Shown piece after piece: positions 1 to 7,269 of a stretch of DNA of 64,000 nucleotides (the stretch's first letter is position 1; each line of letters opens with the position of its first letter). The translations under genes and the position numbers were made by a program. Source of the stretch: Gemmatimonadota bacterium (GTDB taxonomy: Bacteria; Gemmatimonadota; Gemmatimonadetes; Gemmatimonadales; Gemmatimonadaceae); contig JAJPIM010000024.1 in the NCBI GenBank assembly GCA_021324775.1, positions 186,001 through 250,000 on the forward strand, in the 5' to 3' direction. Under the pieces are notes generated by a model. That model saw only the letters and a program-made list of their open reading frames with translations, ran no database searches and had not been told where the DNA came from.

Positions 1-1203
1 GCGGCGGAGCACGGGTTCCAGGCCACTGGGCTGACGCTCGATCTGCCCAGGATGATGCAGCGGAAGCTGGACGTCGTCGCCCAGAACACGAGAGGCATCG
101 AGTTCCTGTTCCGCAAGAACAAGGTGACGTGGGCCAAGGGCCGCGGCGTGCTCGGCGCGGGTAACACGGTGACGGTGACGGATGCCGCCGGCGTGGCCAC
201 GACGATCCGCGCCACCGATGTCATCATCGCCACGGGCTCCGTCCCCATCTCCCTTCCGTTCCTGCCGTTCGACGAGTCGCGTGTGCTGTCCAACGACGGC
301 GCGCTCAGGATTCCGCGCGTCCCCGATCACCTCGTTGTCGTCGGCGCCGGTGTCGTCGGACTCGAGCTCGGATCCGTGTGGCGCCGGCTCGGCACCCGCG
401 TGACCGTGCTGGAGCTCGCGCCCAGCATCTTGCCCGGTTTCGACGCGGACGTGATCAAGGAGGCGGAAAAGGTCTTCCGCCAGCAGGGGCTCGATCTGCG
501 CACCGCGGTACGCGTGACCGGCGCACGCGCCAGCGGCGAGCGAGTCACGGTCGAGTACGAGAAAGATGGGGGCGTCGATGAGCGGATCGACGCCGATCAT
601 GTGCTCGTCGCCGTCGGCCGCCGCCCGAGTCTCCAGGGCATCGACGCGGCTGCGTTGGGCCTGGGACTCGGCCCACGCGGCGAGATCCTGGCCGATGACC
701 AGATGCGCACGAACCTCCCGCACGTCTACGCGATCGGCGACGCAGTCGGGGGCAAGCTGCTCGCGCACAAGGCGGAAGAAGAGGGCGTGGTGGCAGCCGA
801 GGTGATCGCCGGACACCCCTCCCGCATGCACTACCGCTCCATACCGTCAGTCGTCTACACGTGGCCCGAGATCGCGGTGGCCGGATTGGCAGAACACGAG
901 GTCAAGGCCGAAGGCCGGCCGTATACCACCGGGAAGTTTCCGTACTCGGCGAACGCGCGTGCCCGGACGCTCGGCCAGACGTCGGGCTTCGTGAAGTTCC
1001 TCGCCGATGCCGGATCGGGCGAGCTGCTCGGCGTGCACATCATCGGCCCCAACGCTTCGGAGCTGATCAGCGAAGTGGTGCTCGGGCTCGAGTACCGGGC
1101 CACTGCGGAAGACATTGGGGGCACCGTGCACGCGCATCCGACATTGTCCGAATCGACGAAGGAAGCCGCGCTGGCCGTCCTCGGGCGCGCGATCCACTTC
1201 TGA
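1..1203 (+). CDS. lpdA: Dihydrolipoamide dehydrogenase, 5'-truncated by window edge
   Basis: This is the E3 flavoprotein that reoxidises dihydrolipoamide in 2-oxoacid dehydrogenase complexes, passing electrons through FAD to NAD+. The reading frame is open from base 1, so the N-terminal FAD-binding part with the redox-active cysteine pair lies outside the window. Visible parts are an NAD-binding motif VVVGAGVVGLELGSVWRRLG, the second FAD motif YAIGDAVGGKLLAHKAEEEG, and a C-terminal dimerisation domain with the catalytic HAHPTLSE segment that is standard for E3. The next gene overlaps the stop codon (TGATG). The family is clear. Which 2-oxoacid complex it serves cannot be told from here. Confidence 0.95.
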   Translation, partial: AAEHGFQATGLTLDLPRMMQRKLDVVAQNTRGIEFLFRKNKVTWAKGRGVLGAGNTVTVTDAAGVATTIRATDVIIATGSVPISLPFLPFDESRVLSNDGALRIPRVPDHLVVVGAGVVGLELGSVWRRLGTRVTVLELAPSILPGFDADVIKEAEKVFRQQGLDLRTAVRVTGARASGERVTVEYEKDGGVDERIDADHVLVAVGRRPSLQGIDAAALGLGLGPRGEILADDQMRTNLPHVYAIGDAVGGKLLAHKAEEEGVVAAEVIAGHPSRMHYRSIPSVVYTWPEIAVAGLAEHEVKAEGRPYTTGKFPYSANARARTLGQTSGFVKFLADAGSGELLGVHIIGPNASELISEVVLGLEYRATAEDIGGTVHAHPTLSESTKEAALAVLGRAIHF

Positions 1204-1706
1204 TGAGCCGTTCGCCTGCGCCCGCCACCATCCGGCCGCTGGCTGCGTCCGATGGGCCGGCCTGCCGGAGCCTGTTCACGGCGGCATTCGGCAACACCCT
1301 GTACGCGGAAGCGCCCCGCGCCGCATTGCGCGCCGCACTCGGCGCCGCCGCGGCGGGCCGCAACGATCCGGAAGCGGCAGGTCTCGTGGCGCTGGCCGGC
1401 GATCGCCTCGCGGGCGTGGCGGTCTATGGCGAGGTGGCGGGCGCCGTCGGGGCAGGCAAGATGCACGGCATGGCGGTCGCGCCCGACTCCCAGCGCCTCG
1501 GCGTCGCCCGCTCGCTCATCGACGCATTCGTGGCCGAGCTCGCGAGGCGTGGCGCCCGCTTCGTCCTGGTCGAGTTCCCCGACGCTCCCGAGCTGGCCGC
1601 CGGCCGCGCCCTGCTGCTGCAATGCAAGTTCACCGAGGAGTCCCGCGTCAGCGACTTCTTCCTCGACGGGGTCGCGCTGTCGTTCCTGCGAAGGAATCTG
1701 TCCTAG
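1203..1706 (+). CDS. GNAT-family N-acetyltransferase
   Basis: A 167-residue protein with the GNAT fold. The acetyl-CoA-binding region is seen in MAVAPDSQRLGVARSLIDAF, a variant of the R/Q-x-x-G-x-A loop followed by a helix. The ATG overlaps the TGA of the dihydrolipoamide dehydrogenase gene, which fixes the start and suggests translational coupling. A strong hairpin follows directly. The acceptor substrate is not evident, and the coupling to lpdA does not by itself show a shared pathway. Confidence 0.8.
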   Translation: MSRSPAPATIRPLAASDGPACRSLFTAAFGNTLYAEAPRAALRAALGAAAAGRNDPEAAGLVALAGDRLAGVAVYGEVAGAVGAGKMHGMAVAPDSQRLGVARSLIDAFVAELARRGARFVLVEFPDAPELAAGRALLLQCKFTEESRVSDFFLDGVALSFLRRNLS

Positions 1707-1715
1707 TCATAGCAA

Positions 1716-1746
1716 AGCGGGGCCGGTCCAGTGGACCGGCCCCGCT
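1716..1746. terminator. Strong bidirectional hairpin
   Basis: Perfect inverted repeat AGCGGGGCCGGTCCA / TGGACCGGCCCCGCT around a single G, so in practice about 13 bp of stem with a 5-nt loop. It sits 10 bases after the stop of the acetyltransferase and 27 bases before the stop of the convergent anti-sigma gene, so it can serve both. No long T-run follows on either strand. Confidence 0.75.
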
Positions 1747-1772
1747 CTGTCGTGCGCCCCTGCCTGCGCCAG

Positions 1773-2225
1773 CTACCGCTTGATCGTCGCGCCGATCGCG
1801 GCACCGATCGTCAGCAGTCCCGCGGCTGCAGCCGCAACGGCCACAGGGCTCAACTCGACGGAACGCGCCCACCACGGCGCAGCAGCCTGCGGCACGGTCG
1901 CCGGAATGGCGGCCATGATCCGTTCGGTGAGCTCCACCGGCGCATGGGCGTGGCGGCGCACTTCGAGGTCGCGGTCGAGGCGCTTCCAGAACTCGACGTG
2001 CCGCACCGCTTCTGCGCCGCGCACGGCTGATTCCGGCAGCTCGCCGTCCAACCACGCGTGAATTTGATCCGGGGTCCGGGTCAGCTCGATCGGAACCTCT
2101 CGGTCCGCCAGCTTTCCGGACTCGCGAACCCGCGCCGGCCGCTCCTGCCCAGCTTCGGGTGTCTCTGGCGCACGGGACCGCGCATCGTCGCGCCCGTCGC
2201 GCGCTGAAAGATCGTCATGCATCAC
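1773..2225 (-). CDS. Putative anti-sigma factor, single C-terminal membrane segment
   Basis: A 150-residue protein whose GTG start overlaps the sigma-factor stop (GTGA), with an ATG as the next codon. The middle carries IHAWLDGELPE, typical of the first helix of anti-sigma domains, followed by an amphipathic helix region. There is no H-x3-C-x2-C zinc motif and no cysteine at all, so it is not a zinc-binding (ZAS) type. One hydrophobic helix, roughly residues 127-147, is followed by only a few basic residues. It therefore has no periplasmic sensor domain. It presumably holds the partner sigma factor at the membrane. The role is inferred mainly from the operon position and the WLDGEL motif. Confidence 0.7.
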   Translation of the reverse strand: MMHDDLSARDGRDDARSRAPETPEAGQERPARVRESGKLADREVPIELTRTPDQIHAWLDGELPESAVRGAEAVRHVEFWKRLDRDLEVRRHAHAPVELTERIMAAIPATVPQAAAPWWARSVELSPVAVAAAAAGLLTIGAAIGATIKR

Positions 2226-2788
2226 GCGTATTTCTCCTCTAAAAGGACCTGGAGCGCTTCGCGTGCGCGGTGAACGCGCATTTTCGGTGCCCCAACGGTG
2301 GTGCCCAACAGATCGGCCATCTCCTCGTACGACCGCCCTTCGACGTGCTTCATTACGAACGCTTCCCGCAAACTCGGGGCGAGTGCCGCCAATGCACGGT
2401 CGAGGTCGCTCCGCAACTCAGTCCGGTCCAGATCTTCTTCCGGGGTCGCATACCCCGACGGTTGGTCATCCTCGTCATAGCTCAGGTGCGTCCGGCGGAT
2501 GTTCTTCAGCCAGTCCTTGCATCCGTTTGCCACGATCCGGAACACCCAGGCGTCAAACCGTCCCCGAACCTCCGCAAGATGTTGGTACGCTTTGATGAAG
2601 GACATTTGGAGAATGTCCTCCGCAACATCAGGACTGCCCGTCATTCCCAACGCGTGCCGGTACAAGGCATCGCTATACCGCATGATCAACAACGAGAAAT
2701 CTTCGCGGTGGCCAGTCAGTACTCGTCCAATGATCTGCTGGTCCGCCTCGAGCTGGTCGGCCTGTGCCGGCGTCACGGTCGTTTTCAC
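2222..2788 (-). CDS. ECF-type RNA polymerase sigma factor
   Basis: A 188-residue sigma-70-family protein with region 2 (DALYRHALGMTGSPDVAEDILQ to the region 2.4 segment WVFRIVANGCKDWLKN) and region 4 (LAPSLREAFVMKHVEGRSYE, then the helix-turn-helix ending MRVHRAREALQVLL). There is no region 1 or 3, as in extracytoplasmic-function factors. It starts with GTG and its stop overlaps the anti-sigma start, the usual arrangement for a coupled regulator pair. Its regulon and signal are unknown. No convincing autoregulatory promoter was identified upstream. Confidence 0.93.
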   Translation of the reverse strand: MKTTVTPAQADQLEADQQIIGRVLTGHREDFSLLIMRYSDALYRHALGMTGSPDVAEDILQMSFIKAYQHLAEVRGRFDAWVFRIVANGCKDWLKNIRRTHLSYDEDDQPSGYATPEEDLDRTELRSDLDRALAALAPSLREAFVMKHVEGRSYEEMADLLGTTVGAPKMRVHRAREALQVLLEEKYA

Positions 2789-3106
2789 GGGGCTAGCATA
2801 ACCCGTTTCTGACGCGGTGTATAGACCTGCGCCAGCGAGCTTTCGCCCGTCACGGACCGGCTACGCTGAGATGACGAGGCAACCTCGCCGGAGTAACACG
2901 AATTCATACGAAGTAACATTGCTGACCAATTGCGTGACAGTGAAAACCAGGGTTACGGCGCCGGAGTCCACGAAGACGCTGGCGCCAGCCTCTATCGGTA
3001 CGAACCGGCCGGAAATGACTTACCGGGAGAAACGGTGAGGCCGGCTGATACACTTCGCAGCCGGCCCGGTACCGCCGCTGGCCACAGAATCGCCAGCCTC
3101 AACCCG
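2789..3106. other. Intergenic region upstream of the sigma gene
   Basis: 318 bases between the start of the sigma-factor gene and the stop of the phasin-like gene, both on the minus strand. It is less GC-rich than its surroundings around 2895-2990. It holds a hairpin at 3039-3066 and presumably the sigma-operon promoter, which I cannot place with confidence. Open frames here look non-coding. Confidence 0.5.
3039..3066 (-). terminator. Candidate terminator of the phasin-like gene
   Basis: Inverted repeat GGCCGGCT / AGCCGGCC with a 12-nt loop, located 40 bases downstream of the stop of the minus-strand phasin-like gene. No T-tract is present, so it may be a transcript-end stabiliser. Confidence 0.4.
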
Positions 3107-3712
3107 TCACCGCCTCCCCGTTGGCTTCTTTTTCGAGGCGCTCTTCGCAGCCGGCTTCGATTTCGGCGCCGGACGTGCGGCCACTTTCTTCTTGGCCTTC
3201 ACGGCCGCCTTCTTCGGAGCCGCGGCGGCGACAGGCGCCGAGGGACGCGCCGGCTCGCTCCGCACCGGCGCCTTCGCCATCGTCGTCGCGACAAAAGACG
3301 ACGGCACCGTATCCACCTTGAGTATGGGCGCCGGCGGCGGCTTCGGCACCTTCGACGGCGGGGGTACCGGGTGCGGCTTCCGCTTCCCATCCGCCTCTTC
3401 AGCGTCGCGGATCAGCTTGTCGGCCTCGTCTTGCGTCATCTGCCCGCGACGCACCATGTACTGGACCAGGTCCCTCGCGCTCTCGATCGCGAATCCCGAT
3501 AACCCGGCGGCCGCACTGATGACATCCTTCATCGCCGCCGCCATCTTGCTCCCCGCCTCCAGACTGATCTCCTGCGCCTTCGCCGCCATCTCCGCCACCG
3601 TGTCGCGTACATCCGCGCCGCGATGACCTGGACTTCTCTTCGGCGGAACCGACGCCGGCGGCGTACCGTCCGTCGCCGGCTTGGCGTCCAATGTCTCGGC
3701 CTTGTCAGCCAT
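3107..3712 (-). CDS. Phasin-like protein with Lys/Ala/Pro-rich tail
   Basis: Starting at MADKAETL (ATG at 3712, GGACGGAG upstream) it is 201 residues. The first 120 residues are helical and contain a segment typical of the PhaF/PhaI polyhydroxyalkanoate regulator-phasin family (ARDLVQYMVRRGQMTQDEAD then KLIRDAEEAD). The rest is proline-rich and then a histone-H1-like KKAAVKAKKKVAARPAPKSK-type tail. PhaF-type proteins bind storage granules through the helix and DNA through the basic tail, and that is the likely role. An upstream in-frame extension to 3781 exists but has no family-like sequence. No pha synthase is in the window. Confidence 0.7.
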   Translation of the reverse strand: MADKAETLDAKPATDGTPPASVPPKRSPGHRGADVRDTVAEMAAKAQEISLEAGSKMAAAMKDVISAAAGLSGFAIESARDLVQYMVRRGQMTQDEADKLIRDAEEADGKRKPHPVPPPSKVPKPPPAPILKVDTVPSSFVATTMAKAPVRSEPARPSAPVAAAAPKKAAVKAKKKVAARPAPKSKPAAKSASKKKPTGRR

Positions 3713-3799
3713 AGCGTGCGTGCTCCGTCCGTGCTCGGCACCGGGGTCCGGACCCCGGGAGCGGTGTGTTGAAGGCGTCAAAGGCGCGGCGTAACCTTA

Positions 3800-3834
3800 C
3801 CGGCAAAGGTCCCACCGATCGCCTCCGGCAAAGG
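3800..3834. repeat. Pair of 10-bp direct repeats, 25 bp apart
   Basis: CCGGCAAAGG occurs at 3800-3809 and 3825-3834 in the divergent region between the phasin-like gene and the CoA-transferase gene. The spacing is close to two and a half helical turns. It may be an operator for either gene, or chance. Confidence 0.3.
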
Positions 3835-3928
3835 ACCAGGCCGCGCGGCGGGTAAGTATATGATTTTTCGTCATCTACGCAAGCCACCCCAGTCACCGCC
3901 CGAGCCCATGGTCCTCCAGGAAAGTACC

Positions 3929-3958
3929 ATGCACATCGCGCTGTTATCGCGCCAGTAA
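3929..3958 (+). CDS. Possible 9-codon leader peptide before the CoA transferase
   Basis: ATG at 3929 opens a frame of nine codons (MHIALLSRQ) whose TAA overlaps the CoA-transferase ATG as TAATG. It has an AGGA a few bases upstream, while the CoA-transferase start itself has no clear Shine-Dalgarno sequence. It may deliver ribosomes to the downstream gene. No peptide function is implied. Confidence 0.3.
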   Translation: MHIALLSRQ

Positions 3959-5076
3959 TGCGACAACATAGCTTGACCGGCATAAAAGTGCTGGATCTGA
4001 CACGCGTCCTCGCCGGGCCGCTCTGCACCATGGTCCTCGGCGATTTGGGTGCAGATGTCGTCAAAATCGAACGGCCTGGGTCAGGCGACGACAGCCGCGG
4101 ATGGGGTCCTCCCTTCGACGATCGGGGCGAAAGCGCGTACTTCCTGAGTATCAACCGCAACAAGTGGAGTGTGGCTGCGGACCTCGGCCGCCCTGATGAC
4201 GTTGCCCTCATCGCCCGCCTGGCTGCCGGTGCAGACGTCGTCGTCGAGAACTTTCGCCCCGGGACGCTCGAGAAACACGGCATCGGCGCCGCCACGCTGC
4301 TCGGACGCCATCCTGATCTGATCTGGGCCACGATCACAGGCTTCGGCGACCACAGCGCACGCATCGGCTATGACTTCGTGGTACAGGCCGAGCAGGGATG
4401 GATGGCGATCACGGGGGAACCCAACGGGCCGCCCACCAAGGTCGGCGTGGCCCTGGCGGATGTCGTCGCCGGCAAGGACGCCGCCATCGCTGTCCTCGCT
4501 GCACTCGCCGCCCGCGAGCGAGGTTCCCTTCCGCCGGAGAACCGGCGCATCACGATCTCGCTCGCCCACAGCGCGACCGCGGCGCTCGTCAATGTCGCGC
4601 AGAATGTCCTCGTCGGCGGAGAAGACGCCGGCCGGTGGGGCAACGCGCACCCGAACCTCGTCCCCTATCAGTTGTTCGAAACGGCGGACCGCCCGCTCGC
4701 GCTGGCCGTGGGGACCGACAGCCAATGGCGCGCCTGCGCGGCTGCCCTCGATCTCCGCGACCTGGCAGACGATCCGTCGCTCGCTACCAACGCCGGCCGG
4801 GTCGCCGCTCGGGAGCGCGTGGTGAGCCGTCTCGCTTCCCGGTTTCGCGAACGCCAGGCCGCCGAGTGGATGACGCTGCTCGCCACGGCTGAAGTCCCCG
4901 CCGGTGTGGTGCGCTCGGTCCGCGAAGCGGTCGGCAGTGTGCCGGCTTCCGCACTCACCGGGATCGCTCCATCGCCACCGGGCACCGTCCGGTATCCACC
5001 CCCCCGGCTCGACGAGCATGGCGCCACCATCCGGAGTCTCGGATGGTCCGCCTTTAATCGGGCCGCAGGCGGTTGA
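3958..5076 (+). CDS. CaiB/BaiF-family (class III) CoA-transferase
   Basis: A 372-residue member of the family that moves CoA between carboxylic acids through an aspartyl-CoA anhydride intermediate. The N-terminal signature GIKVLDLTRVLAGPLCTMVL is diagnostic, and the catalytic aspartate is expected at D168 in VALADVVAG. Length is normal for the family. The only in-frame ATG after the upstream TAA (3853) is at 3958. The acids used are not predictable. Thiolase and 3-hydroxyacyl-CoA dehydrogenase genes about 6-9 kb away would fit a role in organic-acid activation. The stop lies 6 bases from the stop of the convergent GH15 gene, with no terminator between. Confidence 0.9.
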   Translation: MRQHSLTGIKVLDLTRVLAGPLCTMVLGDLGADVVKIERPGSGDDSRGWGPPFDDRGESAYFLSINRNKWSVAADLGRPDDVALIARLAAGADVVVENFRPGTLEKHGIGAATLLGRHPDLIWATITGFGDHSARIGYDFVVQAEQGWMAITGEPNGPPTKVGVALADVVAGKDAAIAVLAALAARERGSLPPENRRITISLAHSATAALVNVAQNVLVGGEDAGRWGNAHPNLVPYQLFETADRPLALAVGTDSQWRACAAALDLRDLADDPSLATNAGRVAARERVVSRLASRFRERQAAEWMTLLATAEVPAGVVRSVREAVGSVPASALTGIAPSPPGTVRYPPPRLDEHGATIRSLGWSAFNRAAGG

Positions 5077-5082
5077 GCGCGA

Positions 5083-7269
5083 TCAACTGGTCCACTCCCG
5101 CGTTGTCTTCTCACCTCTTGGGTTCAGGACATCCATGACGTGCGCGCAGTTGATCAGCGCGATATGCGTGAATGCCTGCGGGAAATTACCCAGGAACCCG
5201 CCGGTGGCCGGGTCGAGCTCTTCGCTGTAAAGGCCCAGGTGGTTCGCGTGGCCGATCATGCGCTCGAAGATCTTTTCCGCGTACGCATGGTCGCCCAACA
5301 GCGCGAGCGCCTCCGCCAGCCAGAACGTACAAATCGAAAAGACGCCTTCGCCACCCTGGATGCCGTCCTCGTTGCGGTAGCGGTACACCATCTCTTCGCC
5401 TTTGCTGGTAAGCTCGCGGAGTGTGGCCCGGACGGTCCCGGCCACACGGTGGTCGCTGTGCGGCAGGAACCCGACCATCGGGATCACGAGGTTGGACGCA
5501 TCGAGGGCGTCGGTCCCGTAGTACTGAACGAAGCTCTGCTTCTCCTCGCTCCATCCGTTGGCGAGAACGTCGGCGTGGACGGCGGCGCGCTCCGCCTCCC
5601 ACCGTTCGAGCGGCGCCGGGAGCGCGAACTCCCGGGCCATGCGAATCCCCCGATCGAGCGCCACCCAGCACATCACTTTGCTGTGCACGTAGTGACGCAG
5701 TCCGGCTCGCACCTCCCAGATGCCGTTGTCCGGCCGGCGCCAGTTCTCGGCGATGAATCCCACCAGACGCCCGAGCGTGGACCACGTGCCCTCGGTCAAC
5801 GGCCGGGTGCGGCTCCACAGATACGCCGTCTCGAGCAACTCGCCGTACACATCGAGCTGTAACTGATCGTATGCGGCGTTCCCGACGCGCACCGGTGCCG
5901 AGCCACGGTAGCCTTCGAGTTGGGGGAGGGTCTGCTCGGTCAGATGACGGCGGCCATCAATGCCGTACATCACCTGCAAGTGGGTGTCGCTCGTGCGGCG
6001 CGCGACCCGCTTGAGGAACTCCATGAACCGGTCCGCCTCGTCCGAATGACCGAGGATGCTCAGTGAGTAGAGCACGAAAGCCGAGTCCCGGATCCAGGTG
6101 TATCGATAATCCCAGTTGCGCACACCGCCGATTTCTTCCGGCAGCGACGTTGTGGGTGCGGCGACGATCGCGCCCGTCGGCTCGTAGCACAGCAGTTTGA
6201 GCGTCACCGCCGACCGGATCACGGCATCGTGATACGGCCCATCGTACCGGATGACGCTGACCCACGTCTTCCAGAAAGCGAGAGTCGCGGCCAATCGCTT
6301 CTCTGACTCGTACGCCGCGAGCGGACGGACTTCGTCGTCGTCGTACCGAAGGACGAACCACGCGCAGTCGTCGCGGCCCCTGCCACCCCCTCCCGGCTGC
6401 GTCCGGTGGTCGGCAGTCCCGTCCCCCCGATCGGCGATGCCGCCCATCCGGCCCACCACATCGGCGACGCGGGACACCGCGCCCGTGACGATCGCCACCG
6501 CGGCATTCATTCTCCGCCGCGGCCCGCTCGCGCGTTTGCCGCCGCTCCGCCGCCCCGGTCCCGCGCCTTGGGTCCGCCCCGCGGCCGCTCCCGCCGGAGG
6601 CGCCGAGTCGTCCGGTGCCGCGGCGTGGTCGTCCTCGTGCGCGGGTCTCGCCGCATGCCCCTCGACGGCACGAAGCTTCAGCGTCGCGCTCGCCGCGCTT
6701 CCCTCGACGGACCACCAGATCTCCGGCGGCGCCGCGAGCGTCAGCACTTCGTCCTCTTCGTCCGTGGCGAGCACGCCATGACGCCGCGGGTACACTACCG
6801 TCTGCCCGGTCGCATAGTCGAAGCGCGGTCCGAACTCCACTCGGAACTCCACTTCGCCGCTGAGACACACCACCCGGCGATGCACCTCCGCGAAGCGGCG
6901 GCCGCCCCCGCCGACCGGCATGAAGTCCGTGAGTTCGAGGACGCCTGCCGGAGTCTGGAATGTCGTGACGAGCACCGCCGTCCGGCCGATATACCGCTGC
7001 TCGGCGGTGAACGGCCCCGTCGGCTCGATCCGGCACGACCCGCCCCGGCCCGCGTCCAGCACCGCGGCGAACACCGACGGGCCGTCGAAGGCGCGCGGGC
7101 AGTACCAGTCGACCGCCCCGAACCGGCTCACCAGCGCCGCGGTATGCAGGTCGCCGATGATGCCGTAATCGGAAATGGGAGTGTAGGGTGATGTGCCGGC
7201 CGGAGCGTCCCGGCCGGACGCGCCTTTCGCGGCCGACGGCCGCGATGGTTGTGCCGTTGGTGCGCTCAC
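5083..7269 (-). CDS. GH15-family hydrolase (trehalase/glucoamylase type) with an inserted low-complexity segment
   Basis: A 728-residue enzyme starting with GTG that overlaps the otsA stop (GTGA). Residues about 28-200 form the trehalase-like N-terminal beta-sandwich domain (ISDYGIIGDLHTAALVSRFG). Residues 310-720 form the (alpha/alpha)6 catalytic barrel, with VRNWDYRYTWIRDS near 384-396, a likely catalytic Glu in DNGIWEVR near 518, and the second acidic motif GGEGVFSICTFWLAEAL. Between the domains, residues about 205-300 are an unusual Ala/Gly/Asp/Arg-rich insertion. Bacterial GH15 enzymes linked to otsA often hydrolyse trehalose; glucoamylase activity is the alternative. No signal peptide, so cytoplasmic. 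Confidence 0.88.
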   Translation of the reverse strand: MSAPTAQPSRPSAAKGASGRDAPAGTSPYTPISDYGIIGDLHTAALVSRFGAVDWYCPRAFDGPSVFAAVLDAGRGGSCRIEPTGPFTAEQRYIGRTAVLVTTFQTPAGVLELTDFMPVGGGGRRFAEVHRRVVCLSGEVEFRVEFGPRFDYATGQTVVYPRRHGVLATDEEDEVLTLAAPPEIWWSVEGSAASATLKLRAVEGHAARPAHEDDHAAAPDDSAPPAGAAAGRTQGAGPGRRSGGKRASGPRRRMNAAVAIVTGAVSRVADVVGRMGGIADRGDGTADHRTQPGGGGRGRDDCAWFVLRYDDDEVRPLAAYESEKRLAATLAFWKTWVSVIRYDGPYHDAVIRSAVTLKLLCYEPTGAIVAAPTTSLPEEIGGVRNWDYRYTWIRDSAFVLYSLSILGHSDEADRFMEFLKRVARRTSDTHLQVMYGIDGRRHLTEQTLPQLEGYRGSAPVRVGNAAYDQLQLDVYGELLETAYLWSRTRPLTEGTWSTLGRLVGFIAENWRRPDNGIWEVRAGLRHYVHSKVMCWVALDRGIRMAREFALPAPLERWEAERAAVHADVLANGWSEEKQSFVQYYGTDALDASNLVIPMVGFLPHSDHRVAGTVRATLRELTSKGEEMVYRYRNEDGIQGGEGVFSICTFWLAEALALLGDHAYAEKIFERMIGHANHLGLYSEELDPATGGFLGNFPQAFTHIALINCAHVMDVLNPRGEKTTREWTS

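Noticed and set aside
2817-3038. 73-codon open frame in the intergenic region
   Set aside because: Low-complexity basic composition, no ribosome-binding site and no recognisable features.
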